Source of the DNA: Rhizobacter sp. OV335
Lineage (GTDB): Bacteria; Pseudomonadota; Gammaproteobacteria; Burkholderiales; Burkholderiaceae_C
Direction of reading: 5' to 3'
DNA length: 64,000 nucleotides
Assembly (NCBI RefSeq): GCF_900142965.1
Contig: NZ_FRCQ01000020.1
Location: 1-64,000, forward strand
The notes under the pieces were generated by a model. It was not told where the DNA came from and searched no databases. It saw only the letters and a program-made list of their open reading frames with translations. The position numbers were made by a program, and so were the translations under genes. Shown here piece by piece: positions 32,816-42,000 of this stretch (position 1 is its first letter; every line of letters begins with the position of its first letter).

Positions 32816-34055
32816 CGTCATTCCAATCGGCCCGGCGCCGGACGCACCGGCCGCGGCCGGCGAATCGGCGAACGACATGGTCGCGCGCTACATGCGCCCC
32901 GGCACGCTGCAACTCGCGGCGCTGCCACCGCTGTCGCTGTACGTGCACCTGCCGTGGTGCCTGCGCAAGTGCCCGTACTGCGATTTCAACTCGCACGAGA
33001 AGCCCGGCGAGCTGCCCGAGGCACGCTACCTCGACGCACTGCGCGCCGACCTCGAAGCCGCGCTGCCCTTCGTCTGGGGCCGGCGCGTGCACAGCATCTT
33101 CATCGGCGGCGGCACGCCCAGCCTGTTCGCACCGGCGGCGATCGACCAGCTGATCACCGATATCCGCGCGCGCCTGCCGCTGGAGGCCGGCTGCGAGATC
33201 ACGCTCGAGGCCAACCCGGGCACCTTCGAGCGCGACCGCTTCCGCGGCTACCGCGCGGCCGGCGTCACGCGCCTGTCGATCGGCGTGCAGAGCTTCGACG
33301 ACGAGAAGCTGCGCGCGCTGGGCCGCGTGCACGATGCCGCGCAGGCGCGCGCCGCGGTGGCCGAGGCACGCGAGTGCTTCGACACCTTCAACCTCGACCT
33401 GATGTACGCGCTGCCCGGGCAGACGCTCGAGCAGTTCGATGCCGACCTGAAGCAGGCACTGGACTTCAAGCCGCCGCACCTGTCGATCTACCACCTGACG
33501 ATCGAGCCGAACACCTTCTTCGCGAAGCACCCGCCGGCCATCCCCGACGACGACCTGGCGTTCGACATGCTCGACCGCATCGTCGAGCGCACGGCCGCGA
33601 GCGGGCTGGCGCGCTACGAGGTCTCGGCCTTCGCGCAGCCGGGCCACCGCTGCCTGCACAACCAGAACTACTGGCAGTTCGGCGACTACCTCGGCATCGG
33701 TGCCGGGGCGCACAGCAAGCTGAGCTTTCCGCACCGCGTCGTGCGACAGATCCGCTTCCGCGATCCGGCCAAGTACATGGCGCAGGCGCTGGCGGGCGCG
33801 GCGATCTCGCAGGACGAAGAGGTCGCGCGCAAGCAGCTGCCGTTCGAGTTCATGCTGAACGCGCTGCGGCTGGTCGACGGCTTCGAGCTGGTGCGCTTCA
33901 CCGAGCGCACCGGGATGCCGCTGAGCGCGATCCGCGCGCCGCTCGACAAGGCGCTGGCGCAGGGCCTGGTCGAGCAGGATGGCGGCTGGGTGCGGCCGAC
34001 CGCTCGCGGGATGGATTTCCTCAGCGACCTGCAGTCGTTGTTCCTGGCCGATTGA
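32808..34055 (+). CDS. hemW: Radical SAM heme chaperone HemW
   Basis: The 415-residue protein has the cluster motif CLRKCPYC (C51, C55, C58) of the CxxxCxxC type, preceded by LYVHLPWCL, and HSIFIGGGTPSLF. It also has RLSIGVQSFDDEKLRALGRV and the C-terminal HemN_C winged helix. HemW-type CxxxCxxCxF proteins handle heme rather than oxidise coproporphyrinogen. The best start is a TTG at 32808, overlapping rdgB by 8 nt with GAGGTG upstream. The next ATG (32877) would remove 23 poorly conserved residues and cannot be excluded. Convergent with the M50 protease gene. Confidence 0.93.
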   Translation: MADVIPIGPAPDAPAAAGESANDMVARYMRPGTLQLAALPPLSLYVHLPWCLRKCPYCDFNSHEKPGELPEARYLDALRADLEAALPFVWGRRVHSIFIGGGTPSLFAPAAIDQLITDIRARLPLEAGCEITLEANPGTFERDRFRGYRAAGVTRLSIGVQSFDDEKLRALGRVHDAAQARAAVAEARECFDTFNLDLMYALPGQTLEQFDADLKQALDFKPPHLSIYHLTIEPNTFFAKHPPAIPDDDLAFDMLDRIVERTAASGLARYEVSAFAQPGHRCLHNQNYWQFGDYLGIGAGAHSKLSFPHRVVRQIRFRDPAKYMAQALAGAAISQDEEVARKQLPFEFMLNALRLVDGFELVRFTERTGMPLSAIRAPLDKALAQGLVEQDGGWVRPTARGMDFLSDLQSLFLAD

Positions 34056-34058
34056 GCC

Positions 34059-34796
34059 TCAGACGCTGCCGGTGCCGCCGCCGTGGCGCATCAGCTCCAG
34101 CATCTCGTGCAGGTCGTAGGTCATCACCGCGAGGAAGCCGACCAGCGCGATGTAGCAGACCGCATAGCCCGCCCGCGTCTCGAACGATGCCACGCGGTAG
34201 GCCTGCGCCGACGGGTCGCCGCGCTGCTTCCACGCGTTCCACAGCTGCGAGCCGGCCAGCACCGCCACCAGGATCAGCATCGGGCTCGGGCGCCACATCA
34301 CCATCGCCAGCAGCACCGGCACCCCCGCCAGCCACAGCCACGGCGAGATCACCTGCGTGATGCGCCCGCCGTCCAGCGGGCTCAGCGGGATCAGGTTGAA
34401 CAGGTTCAGGAAGAAGCCCGAGTACGCGACCGCGAGCAGCCAGTCGATGTGCTGGTCGCGTGCGACGAAATAGCAGGCCAGCGCACCGAGCGAGCCGATC
34501 AGCGGACCGGCCATGCCGACATAGGCCTCGGTCTCGGCATCGTGCGGCTGCTCCTTCAGCTGGATCCACGCGCCGACGAACGGGATGAAGGTCGGCGCGC
34601 CGACCGCCAGCCCGCGTTGCCGTGCCGCGATGAAATGCCCCATCTCGTGCACGAACAGCAGCGCGACGAAGCCGACCGCATAGCGCCAGCCCCAGATGAA
34701 GGCATACACGACGACCGACAGCAGCATCGTGCCGCCGGTCGTCAACAGCTTGCCGAATTTCAGGCCGCTGAACAGCAGCAGGAGCAGCTTGATCAC
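34059..34796 (-). CDS. M50-family (site-2-protease-like) membrane metalloprotease
   Basis: The 245-residue protein has about six hydrophobic segments. The zinc motif FVHEMGHFIAARQRG lies in the second or third, and the third ligand motif NLIPLSPLDGGRI is further on, the S2P/M50 signature. Helical inner-membrane protease fold is expected, with an unknown intramembrane substrate. It starts at GTG 34796, overlapping the TGA of the DUF2167 gene by four bases (GTGA), so the two proteins are made together and may cooperate. The ATG-less start is supported by this coupling. Confidence 0.85.
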   Translation of the reverse strand: MIKLLLLLFSGLKFGKLLTTGGTMLLSVVVYAFIWGWRYAVGFVALLFVHEMGHFIAARQRGLAVGAPTFIPFVGAWIQLKEQPHDAETEAYVGMAGPLIGSLGALACYFVARDQHIDWLLAVAYSGFFLNLFNLIPLSPLDGGRITQVISPWLWLAGVPVLLAMVMWRPSPMLILVAVLAGSQLWNAWKQRGDPSAQAYRVASFETRAGYAVCYIALVGFLAVMTYDLHEMLELMRHGGGTGSV

Positions 34797-35701
34797 GTGT
34801 CGGACTTCTTGCGCGAGAAGAACTTGCCGATCACCGCCAGCAGCCCGGCACCGGCCAGCAGCGCAACCTTCGCGAACTTCAGGAAGAACGCCGCGATCAC
34901 CGCGAACAGCCCGAGCTTCTTGACCGCGACGCCGGCCACCAGCGCGGCCAGCCCGTACTCGGCCACCTTGTCGGTGCTGCTGTTGAAATCGGCATACCCC
35001 TTGCCGCCGTTGAAGTTCAGCGCCGACAGCAACTGGCCGGCCACCGGCTTGTCGGCCTCGATCGCCCCACGCGAGGTGATCAGGTTCAGCGTGATGTAGC
35101 CCTCGCGGCCGAGCGCGTAGGTGTTGTAGTTGATGCTCTGCTGCGCGTCGTTCTCGCCGGGCGTGCGCGCCGCCATCGACCACACGAGGCGGTGCGCCGT
35201 CGCGTCGTAGCTCGGCTTCTGCACCCAGCCGACGATCTCGAGCTCGGGGAAGCCCTGCTCGCGGCGGCGCTTGTTGCCGGCCTCGGTGCCTTCCTTCAGG
35301 CTCTTGTACAGGTCGTCGACGTTCCAGTCCTTGGCGTCGTCGTCCTTGATGTAGCCCGCGGCCTCGTAGCGCGCGACCACCAGCCATTGCGGGTCGCCGC
35401 TGGATTGCACCAGGCCGATCAGCCGGTCGTCGCTGCTGTTGCCCATCGCCTGCATCAGCCGGCCGGCCTGGGGCTGCGGGACGTATTCCATGCCGGCAGG
35501 CAGCTTCAGCACGGCCTGGTCGCGCAGCGTGATGTCGCTCGGCCCCTTGACGGTGGCGGCACGCGCCGCGGCAACGGCCGCCTCGCCTTCCTTCTGGCGG
35601 TCTTCGGCGGTGCCGGCCTGCACTGGGGCGGTTGTCAGCACACCGGCCAGCGCGAATGCGGCGGCCAGGGCCGCGGCGGCGGCGATCTTGATGAACTTCA
35701 T
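34793..35701 (-). CDS. DUF2167 membrane protein
   Basis: The 302-residue exported protein has a signal peptide (MKFIKIAAAAALAAAFALAG, cleavage near AQAG). The long periplasmic domain contains the DUF2167 blocks GYIKDDDAKDWNVDDLYKSL, RLVWSMAARTPGEND and INYNTYALGREGYITLNLIT. C-terminal hydrophobic segments (LAALVAGVAVKKLGLFAVIA and FAKVALLAGAGLLAVIGKFF) end in a basic tail. Family function is unknown. It is coupled by a 4-base overlap to an M50 protease gene, so the protease may process it or be anchored by it. That is inference. Confidence 0.85.
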   Translation of the reverse strand: MKFIKIAAAAALAAAFALAGVLTTAPVQAGTAEDRQKEGEAAVAAARAATVKGPSDITLRDQAVLKLPAGMEYVPQPQAGRLMQAMGNSSDDRLIGLVQSSGDPQWLVVARYEAAGYIKDDDAKDWNVDDLYKSLKEGTEAGNKRRREQGFPELEIVGWVQKPSYDATAHRLVWSMAARTPGENDAQQSINYNTYALGREGYITLNLITSRGAIEADKPVAGQLLSALNFNGGKGYADFNSSTDKVAEYGLAALVAGVAVKKLGLFAVIAAFFLKFAKVALLAGAGLLAVIGKFFSRKKSDT

Positions 35702-35764
35702 GGGTCCTCCGGGATGTGTTGCCTGCGTGGCAGTTGTCGGCGCGCCCTCACGCGCCGATCGATG

Positions 35765-36688
35765 CTATCGCAGCGGCATCGGCGGTGTCTTCACCAAGTC
35801 TTGGGATTGCGTGAGTTCTTCGCGCAGCCAGTCGCGCAGCGCGACGAGTGGCGGCCAGTCGCGCAGGTCAGGCGGGTAGACCAGCCAATAGGCGTAGGCC
35901 TCGTCGTCGGGCAGCGAGAGCGGCGACAGCCGCACCAGCTTGCCGTCGCAGATGGCATCGGCCGCGAGCAGCTCGCGGGCCAGTGCCAGGCCCAGGCCCT
36001 GCTCGGCGGCCTGCAGCATCAGCCCGGCATCGTTGAAGGCGGCCACCGGGTTCACGCGCACCCGCAATCCGGCCAGCTCGAACCAGCGCGCCCACAGGCT
36101 CGCACTGCCGAGCAGCGGCTCGTCGGCCAGTGCCTTCGCGTCGCGTCCCTGCAAACGGTGCGCCGCATTCGGCGAGCCGATCGCGATCAGCGGCGAATCG
36201 ATCAGCCGCTCGCTGACCAGCCCCTTCCATTCGCCGTCGCCCTGGCGCAGCGCGGCATGGAAGCCGTCGCGCTTCAGGTCGATCACCTGTTGCGACGCGA
36301 ACAGCTCGATGCCGATGTGCGGATTGCGCTCGCGCCAGCGCGCCATGCGCGGCAGCAGCCAGCGCTGCGCGAACGACGGCAGCAGCGTGACGCGGATGCG
36401 GTGCTCGGCCCCCGAGGCGGCCGCCGCCGCGGCGCGCATGCCGTCGTCGAGCTGGGCCAGCGCCGGCTCCACCGCGCGCAGCAGCGCGGCGCCGGCCGCG
36501 TTCAGCGCGATGCGGCGCCCGCGGCGGTCGAACAGCACGAAGCCGAGTTGCTCCTCGAGCAGCTTGATCTGCTGGCTGACAGCGCTGTGGGTCAGGCTCA
36601 GTTCCTCGGCCGCGGCCCGCAGGTTCTCGAGCCGGGCGACGGCGCGGAACGCCGGAAGCGTGTTCAGCGGCAGGCGATGGTTCGGCAT
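35765..36688 (-). CDS. LysR-family transcriptional regulator (GcvA-like)
   Basis: The 307-residue regulator starts MPNHRLPLNTLPAFRAVARL. The N-terminal winged helix-turn-helix is LENLRAAAEELSLTHSAVSQ, followed by QIKLLEEQLGFVLFDRRGRR and a two-lobed effector domain. NTLPAFRAVARLENLRAAAE is the GcvA-subgroup pattern. Two further in-frame starts (36700, 36724) lie inside the inverted repeat region, so 36688 is preferred. It is divergent from a DUF1127 protein gene, with paired 13-bp inverted repeats between them suggesting autoregulation and control of the neighbour. Confidence 0.92.
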   Translation of the reverse strand: MPNHRLPLNTLPAFRAVARLENLRAAAEELSLTHSAVSQQIKLLEEQLGFVLFDRRGRRIALNAAGAALLRAVEPALAQLDDGMRAAAAAASGAEHRIRVTLLPSFAQRWLLPRMARWRERNPHIGIELFASQQVIDLKRDGFHAALRQGDGEWKGLVSERLIDSPLIAIGSPNAAHRLQGRDAKALADEPLLGSASLWARWFELAGLRVRVNPVAAFNDAGLMLQAAEQGLGLALARELLAADAICDGKLVRLSPLSLPDDEAYAYWLVYPPDLRDWPPLVALRDWLREELTQSQDLVKTPPMPLR

Positions 36689-36766
36689 GCTGGTAAGCAT
36701 AGCTGACCAACTCGCGCTGAACAAATCAATTCCATCCCAGAGGACTGCCTTCTATGCTTACCAGCA
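36686..36766. promoter_or_regulatory. Paired 13-bp inverted repeats in the LysR/DUF1127 control region
   Basis: TGCTGGTAAGCAT (36686-36698) and ATGCTTACCAGCA (36754-36766) are perfect inverted copies 55 bp apart. Each is itself nearly palindromic (ATGCT-4-AGCAT), of LysR-box form. One overlaps the LysR start region and the other lies 24 bp before the DUF1127 start. This layout fits two dimers of the LysR protein bridging the intergenic DNA. Confidence 0.75.
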
Positions 36767-36789
36767 ACCGAAGCCAGAAGGAGCCCACC

Positions 36790-37086
36790 ATGACGACGCC
36801 GCAAACATTCCAGCCCAGCCTGCCCCTGTGCCGTCCGATTGCCGTGCGCTGGGCCGATCGGTGGCGCGAGGCGCTGCTGGCGCCTGTCGCGGCATGGCAT
36901 GGGTGGCGCGAGCAACGGCGGCGCGAGCGCCGTTACGACGCGGTGCTCGATTTGAGCCCGCGCACCTTGAAGGACATCGGCGCGCCCGACTGGGTGGTGT
37001 CGCACGCGCAGAGCCGGCGCGAGGTCGAAGCGCATCGCGTCGACGATTTCCGCCTCGGCGTGCGCGAGCTGCCCTCGCGCTGGTGA
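36790..37086 (+). CDS. Small DUF1127-type basic protein
   Basis: The 98-residue protein has a DUF1127-like core, RYDAVLDLSPRTLKDIGAPD, preceded by a basic helix REQRRRERR. DUF1127 proteins are small RNA-binding or phosphate/carbon-metabolism regulators in alpha- and gammaproteobacteria; here the role is open. The ATG at 36790 has AAGGAG 7 bases upstream, and an earlier in-frame ATG (36754) lies within the inverted repeat. Divergent from the LysR gene, presumably its target. Convergent with cheB 16 bp downstream. Confidence 0.8.
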   Translation: MTTPQTFQPSLPLCRPIAVRWADRWREALLAPVAAWHGWREQRRRERRYDAVLDLSPRTLKDIGAPDWVVSHAQSRREVEAHRVDDFRLGVRELPSRW

Positions 37087-37102
37087 CCTGGGTGAACCGC
37101 GA

Positions 37103-38200
37103 TCAGACGCGGTTCAGCGACAGCCCCGACGTGCTGCGCAGCCGATCGATCAGGTGCGGCGCGATCTGCGTCAGCGGCAGCACCTCGTGCGCCGCGCCCG
37201 CGTTGATCGCCTCGCGCGGCATGCCGAACACCACGCAGCTCGCCTCGTCCTGCACCAGGTTGTAGCTGCCGGCGTCGCGCAGTTCGCGCATCGCCTTCGC
37301 ACCGTCGGCGCCCATGCCGGTCAGCATGATGCCGAGCGCGTTCGGGCCGACGACGCGCGCCGCCGACTTGAACAGCACCTCGACCGACGGCTTGTGCCGG
37401 TTCACCGGTTCGCCGTCCTGCACGCGGGCGATGTAGTTGGCGCCGCTGCGCTCCACGCTCAGGTGCAGCCCACCCGGCGCGATGTAGGCATGGCCCGGCA
37501 GCACGCGCTCGCCGTCCTGCGCTTCCTTCACGCGGATGCGGCACAGGCCGTCCAGCCGCGCGGCATAGCTGCGCGTGAAGCCGGGCGGCATGTGCTGCGT
37601 GATCATCACCGCCGGGCAGTCCGGCGGCAGGTTGATCAGCACTTCCTTGGTCGCTTCGGTGCCGCCGGTGGAGGCGCCGATGAAGATGATCTTCTCGGTC
37701 GACAGCCGGCCGAGCGAGGCCATCGGTGCGGCCGGGCGGACCGGCGCGGCCGTGCCGTCGGCAGCCGGCGCGCTCGACGGCACGTGCAGCTTGCGGATGT
37801 GGGCCTTCGCCGCGATGCGCACCTTGTCGGTGATGTCCTCGGCGAGCAGCTTCAGGCCGTCGGCGACGCCGATCTTCGGCTTCGCGACGAAATCGATCGC
37901 GCCCAGCTCGAGCGCGCGCAGCGTGACGTCGGCACCGCGCTCGGTCAGCGTCGACACCATCACGACCGGCATCGGGCGCAGCCGCATCAGCTTGCTGAGG
38001 AAGTCGATGCCGTCCATGCGCGGCATCTCGACGTCGAGCGTGATCACGTCCGGGTTCAGGTTGCGGATCATCTCGCGCGCCACCAGCGGGTCGCTGGCCG
38101 CGCCGATGCATTCCATGTCGGGCTGCCGGTTGATGATCTCGGTGAGCAGGCTGCGCACCAGCGCCGAATCGTCCACCACCACCACGCGTGTCTTTGCCAT
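37103..38200 (-). CDS. cheB: Chemotaxis methylesterase/deamidase CheB
   Basis: The 365-residue protein has an N-terminal receiver ([17 protein letters not shown], phospho-acceptor D56 in [24 protein letters not shown]) and a C-terminal methylesterase with the Ser-His-Asp triad in [30 protein letters not shown] and [20 protein letters not shown]. It removes methyl groups from chemoreceptors when phosphorylated by CheA. It is the last gene of a cheR-cheD-cheB run on the minus strand, 52 nt after cheD. Receptors and cheA are outside the window. Confidence 0.97.
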   Translation of the reverse strand: MAKTRVVVVDDSALVRSLLTEIINRQPDMECIGAASDPLVAREMIRNLNPDVITLDVEMPRMDGIDFLSKLMRLRPMPVVMVSTLTERGADVTLRALELGAIDFVAKPKIGVADGLKLLAEDITDKVRIAAKAHIRKLHVPSSAPAADGTAAPVRPAAPMASLGRLSTEKIIFIGASTGGTEATKEVLINLPPDCPAVMITQHMPPGFTRSYAARLDGLCRIRVKEAQDGERVLPGHAYIAPGGLHLSVERSGANYIARVQDGEPVNRHKPSVEVLFKSAARVVGPNALGIMLTGMGADGAKAMRELRDAGSYNLVQDEASCVVFGMPREAINAGAAHEVLPLTQIAPHLIDRLRSTSGLSLNRV

Positions 38201-38252
38201 GTTCGTGCCTTGCAGGTTGTCTCGTCGTCGTTGTCGTTGGATGCGGATCTGG

Positions 38253-38897
38253 TCAGAACAGGTCCACCGAGCCGCCGCCGGTCGCGGCGGGCAAGGCCTT
38301 CTGCGCGGCGATGCGGTCCTGCTGCACCAGCGCTTCGGGGTGGGCCGGCGCGAGGCGCTTGACCATCGCCTTGCCGCTGCCGGGCAGGAAGCAGACCTTG
38401 CGCGGATAGATGTCGAGCACGTCCTTCGACACGATCGGGATGCGCTCGGTCTTCAGGTAGTCGATCACGAAGCTGGTGTTGCGCTCGCCGACGTTCATTG
38501 TGTTCATGCCGCTGATGACCTGGCCGCCGCCGAACACCTTGGCTTCCATCGTCATGCGGTTGGCACCACGCTTCATCATCTCGTTGATCAGCAGTTCCAT
38601 CGCGTACGAGCCGTAGCGGCCCGAATCGCCGGCGCCGTCGGGCAGCATGAAGTGGTTCATGCCGCCGACCTTGGCATTGCGGTCCCACAGGCAGGCGGCG
38701 ATGCACGAGCCGAGCGTGGTCATGATCAGCATGTCCTCGTCGTGCACGAAGTACTCGCCGGGCAGGATCTTGACCGCGTCGTTCTTGAAATGCGCGTCGT
38801 AGAAGAAGAACGAGGCCTCCCCCGGCTTGCGCGGCGCGCCCTTCAGGCGTTCGAGCCGGGAGCCGGCCGCGGGGGTGTTGGAGCTGATCAAGGCCAT
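38253..38897 (-). CDS. cheD: Chemoreceptor glutamine deamidase CheD
   Basis: The 214-residue deamidase acts on receptor glutamines. The catalytic cysteine is in [14 protein letters not shown] and the partner histidine in [10 protein letters not shown]; the conserved [20 protein letters not shown] loop follows. A C-terminal extension [17 protein letters not shown] is probably flexible. It lies between cheR (43 nt upstream) and cheB. N-terminal residues are variable, so the exact start is less certain than the family call. Confidence 0.95.
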   Translation of the reverse strand: MALISSNTPAAGSRLERLKGAPRKPGEASFFFYDAHFKNDAVKILPGEYFVHDEDMLIMTTLGSCIAACLWDRNAKVGGMNHFMLPDGAGDSGRYGSYAMELLINEMMKRGANRMTMEAKVFGGGQVISGMNTMNVGERNTSFVIDYLKTERIPIVSKDVLDIYPRKVCFLPGSGKAMVKRLAPAHPEALVQQDRIAAQKALPAATGGGSVDLF

Positions 38898-38940
38898 GGT
38901 CTATCCATATCGGCGGGCGGGAGGGTGTGCTTGAGCAGGC

Positions 38941-39798
38941 TCAAACCCGTTCGTAGACCGTCTTGCCGCGCAGGCGGAAGATGTCCTTGGAATCCGTGAA
39001 ATTCTCCGAGTGCCCGACGAACAGCAGGCTGCCGGGCTTCATCACGCCGTGGATGCGTTCCAGCACCTTGCGCTGGGTGGGCGCATCGAAATAGATCATC
39101 ACGTTGCGGCAGAACACGATGTCGAACGGGTCGCCGAGCGACCAGCGCGCGTCCATCAGGTTGTGCACGCGGAACTCGATCATGCGCGCCAGTTCCGGCT
39201 TCACGCGGATGAAGCCGCTGTTGTCGCCCTTGCCGCGCAGGAAGTGCGCGCGGTGGTGGGTGGCGGTCAGCCCGCGCGCATCGGCCGGGTAGACGCCGCG
39301 GCCGGCGGTGGCGAGCACGTTGGTGTCGATGTCGCTCGCGACGATGCGCACCGCGCTGTGGCCGAGCGCCTCGGCGCAGGTCATCGCGATCGAGTACGGC
39401 TCCTCGCCGGTGGAGGCGGCGTTGCACCACACGCGCAGCGAGTGGCCGGCGCGCGCCTTCAGGTCGGAGGCGAGCGCATGGAAATGGTGTTCCTCGCGGA
39501 AGAACGAGGTCAGGTTGGTCGTCAGGCAGTTCACGAACTCCTGCCATTCGCGGTCGGCCGACGGGCCGCTGGAGGCCTCGAGCCACTGCAGGTAGCTCGC
39601 GAAGCTGCGCTGGCCGGTCTCGCGCAGGCGGCGCGACAGGCGGCTGTACACCATCGCCTGCTTGCCGGCGTGCAGGCTGATGCCGGCACGCTGGTAGATC
39701 AGCTGGCGCACGCGCTCGAAATCGGCGTTGCCGAAGCTGAACTCCTGATCGGACGCGTTGCGCAACGCGGCGAGTTCGGCAGGGGACGCTGCACTCAT
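38941..39798 (-). CDS. cheR: Chemotaxis methyltransferase CheR
   Basis: The 285-residue SAM-dependent enzyme methylates chemoreceptor glutamates. The N-terminal helical domain (DFERVRQLIYQRAGISLHAG) precedes the methyltransferase domain with LRVWCNAASTGEEPYSIAMT, VRIVASDIDTNVLATAGRGV and FDIVFCRNVMIYFD. The ATG at 39798 is chosen because GGAGACATC lies before it; an in-frame extension to 39930 is unconserved. First gene of cheR-cheD-cheB. The 162 bp to the divergent cyclase gene should hold both promoters. Confidence 0.96.
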   Translation of the reverse strand: MSAASPAELAALRNASDQEFSFGNADFERVRQLIYQRAGISLHAGKQAMVYSRLSRRLRETGQRSFASYLQWLEASSGPSADREWQEFVNCLTTNLTSFFREEHHFHALASDLKARAGHSLRVWCNAASTGEEPYSIAMTCAEALGHSAVRIVASDIDTNVLATAGRGVYPADARGLTATHHRAHFLRGKGDNSGFIRVKPELARMIEFRVHNLMDARWSLGDPFDIVFCRNVMIYFDAPTQRKVLERIHGVMKPGSLLFVGHSENFTDSKDIFRLRGKTVYERV

Positions 39799-39960
39799 GA
39801 TGTCTCCAGGCAATCGTTCGGATGTTGTTCGAGACGGGACCAGCGGACTCCGATGCGGACCACCTCCACGCCTTATCGGCTGCCAGTCTGCGGACCTTGA
39901 GGCGCCGCCAACGCGGGAGATGGGTACCAATCACCGCGCTATTCCCAGGGGGGCGTGAAT

Positions 39961-40743
39961 ATGCCCGCTGCTAGACTGAAACCACACAGCCTCTGGTCCG
40001 ACGTGTCCACATCTCCAGCAGTACCCGCAACGCCAGACCCGAATGCCGCACGACAGCTGCGGCTCGCGGGTGCGCTGCAACTGCTCGGCCAGTCCGGTCA
40101 CTCCCTGCCCGATCTGGCCCAGGTCGGCCAGACCGCCTGGCTGCAGTCGGTGATCGACGCGCTGTGCGACATCTCCAGCCGCGACGCGTTGACCGGCCTG
40201 TCGAACCGCCGCCAGTTCGAACTGGCGCTGGCCCGCGAGATCGACCGCGTCGCGCGGGCCGGCGAGCCGGCGCTGGTGCTGATGGTCGACATCGACCGTT
40301 TCAAGATGGTCAACGACACCCACGGCCATGCGGCCGGCGACTTGGTGCTGAAGGCCGTGGCCGCGTCGCTGATGAGCTGCGTGCGGCCGATGGACACCGT
40401 GGCCCGCTTCGGCGGCGAAGAATTCGCGATCATCCTGCCCAACTGCCCGCCGGCCTTCGGCCATGTGGTGGCGGAGCGCATCCGCAGCAAGGTCGAAGCG
40501 ACGCCGGTCACGGTGGCGCGGCGGCAGTCGCTGTCGGTCACGATCAGCCTGGGCGGGGCCTTTGCACCGCAGTGGGTGCGGTCGTCGGCCACACTGTGGA
40601 TCGAACGCGCCGACCAGCAGCTCTACCGCGCCAAGCGCGAAGGCCGCAACCGCGCCTGCCTCGAGCAGCCGCCGGTGTCGCTGGTGAGCGCCGAGGAAAA
40701 GGGCATGCTGTTCGGTACGTCGCAGTTCCAGGACATTGAATGA
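39961..40743 (+). CDS. Diguanylate cyclase (GGDEF)
   Basis: The 260-residue protein has a short N-terminal helical part and a GGDEF domain (about 72-235): SSRDALTGLSNRRQFELALA, VDIDRFKMVNDTHGHAAGD and RFGGEEFAIILP. The active site GGEEF (151-155) is intact and RPMD five residues before it gives an I-site, so product inhibition is expected. The start is uncertain: ATG 39961 has AGGGGGG upstream, GTG 39955 is possible, and a -10-like TAGACT at 39971-39976 would favour a later start (GTG 40003). It overlaps the MinD-like gene by four bases (ATGA). Confidence 0.9.
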   Translation: MPAARLKPHSLWSDVSTSPAVPATPDPNAARQLRLAGALQLLGQSGHSLPDLAQVGQTAWLQSVIDALCDISSRDALTGLSNRRQFELALAREIDRVARAGEPALVLMVDIDRFKMVNDTHGHAAGDLVLKAVAASLMSCVRPMDTVARFGGEEFAIILPNCPPAFGHVVAERIRSKVEATPVTVARRQSLSVTISLGGAFAPQWVRSSATLWIERADQQLYRAKREGRNRACLEQPPVSLVSAEEKGMLFGTSQFQDIE

Positions 40744-41573
40744 GTGTTGAACAAGCGATGAGCACGACAGAAACCGCAGCTCCCGCAGCGCGCGCGCCGT
40801 CCGCGCACCGTGCGCGCACCATGGCCGTGACCAGCGGCAAGGGTGGCGTCGGCAAGACCTTCGTGTCGGCCAACCTGGCGGCCGCCTTGGCGCGCCGCGG
40901 CGAACGGGTGCTGGTGCTCGATGCCGACCTCGGCCTCGCGAACCTCGACGTGGTGCTGAACCTGTTCCCGAAGATCACGCTGCACGACGTGTTCACCGGC
41001 AAGGCCAAGCTCGAAGACGCGATCCTGCCGGCGCCGGGGGGCTTCTCGGTGTTGCTGGCCGGCTCGGGCCTGGTCGAGTACTCGCGGCTGACCGCTGAGA
41101 TCCGCGAGCAGCTGCTGAAGATCATCGAGACCGTGGCGCCGCGCTTCGACCGCATCCTGCTCGACACCGGCGCCGGCATCTCCGACGTGGTGCTGTACGC
41201 CGTCTCGCTGGCCGACGACGTGCTCGTCGTCGCGACCCCCGAACCCACCTCGCTGACCGACGCCTACGCGACCATCAAGGTGCTCGCGACGCAGCAGCAG
41301 CGCACGAAGATCTCGCTGGTGGTGAACCAGGTCAACCGCGCCGGCGAGGGCCGCGTGATCCGCGGGCAATTGCAGCAGGTGGTCGACAAGTTCGTCGCGC
41401 CGCAGCTGGCGGGGCCGGATCCGTCGCTGAAGCTCGAACTGCTGGGCGAGGTGCCGATCGATCCGTCGGTGCGCGAGGCGGTGCAGAAGCGGCAGTTGCT
41501 GCTCGAATCGCTGCCCGGCTGCGAAGCGGCCAAGGCGATCGTCGCGATCGCCGCCAAGCTTGCCGCATCGTGA
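40740..41573 (+). CDS. MinD/FlhG-type P-loop ATPase
   Basis: The 277-residue deviant-Walker ATPase has Walker A MAVTSGKGGVGKTFVSANLA (28-47), LDADLGLANLDVVLNL, FDRILLDTGAGISDVVL and LVVATPEPTSLTDAYATIKV. The length and DLGLANLDVVL pattern are those of FlhG/FleN-type regulators of flagellar number, rather than MinD proper, since no minC/minE neighbours are seen. It overlaps the diguanylate cyclase upstream (ATGA) and the globin gene downstream (GTGA), so the three are translationally coupled. Proximity to che genes supports a motility role. Confidence 0.88.
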   Translation: MSVEQAMSTTETAAPAARAPSAHRARTMAVTSGKGGVGKTFVSANLAAALARRGERVLVLDADLGLANLDVVLNLFPKITLHDVFTGKAKLEDAILPAPGGFSVLLAGSGLVEYSRLTAEIREQLLKIIETVAPRFDRILLDTGAGISDVVLYAVSLADDVLVVATPEPTSLTDAYATIKVLATQQQRTKISLVVNQVNRAGEGRVIRGQLQQVVDKFVAPQLAGPDPSLKLELLGEVPIDPSVREAVQKRQLLLESLPGCEAAKAIVAIAAKLAAS

Positions 41574-41977
41574 GCGAGACCGCACCCGCTCCCAAGCCCG
41601 CCACGCCGTTCGAATGGGTCGGCGGCGAGGGCGTCGTGCGTGCGCTGGTCGACCGCTTCTACGACCTGATGGACCTGGAGCCCGGCTATGCCGCGCTGCG
41701 CGCCGCGCACGGCGCCAGCCTGGAGTCGGCGCGCGACAAGCTGTTCTGGTTCCTGTGCGGCTGGCTCGGCGGGCCGCAGCACTACACCGAGCGCTTCGGC
41801 CACCCGATGCTGCGGGCGCGCCACCTGCCGTTCTCGATCGGCATCCTTGAGCGCGACCAGTGGCTCGCCTGCATGCACCAGGCGATGCAGGAAACCGAAC
41901 TGGACCCGGCGTTGATCACGCGCTTGCGCGAATCCTTCTTTCAAACGGCTGACTGGATGCGCAACAAGGGCGTCTGA
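41570..41977 (+). CDS. Group II truncated hemoglobin
   Basis: The 135-residue globin shows the trHbO pattern: FEWVGGEGVVRALVDRFYDL, KLFWFLCGWLGGPQHYTERF and GHPMLRARHLPFSIG with the proximal histidine in RARHLPF, then ERDQWLACMHQAMQE. It starts at GTG 41570, four bases inside the MinD-like gene (GTGA). Family members bind oxygen or act in redox protection. Its position behind a c-di-GMP cyclase and an FlhG-like ATPase suggests oxygen-related control of motility, which is inference. Confidence 0.93.
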   Translation: MSETAPAPKPATPFEWVGGEGVVRALVDRFYDLMDLEPGYAALRAAHGASLESARDKLFWFLCGWLGGPQHYTERFGHPMLRARHLPFSIGILERDQWLACMHQAMQETELDPALITRLRESFFQTADWMRNKGV

Positions 41978-42000
41978 GCGCCCTCGTTGCGCCTTTCCGA

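Noticed and set aside
36754-36789. ATG at 36754 as the DUF1127 start
   Set aside because: It lies inside the inverted repeat and lacks a ribosome binding site; ATG 36790 has AAGGAG.
40740-41573. Call as minD of the cell-division Min system
   Set aside because: No minC or minE neighbours; the length and chemotaxis context fit FlhG/FleN-type ATPases better.
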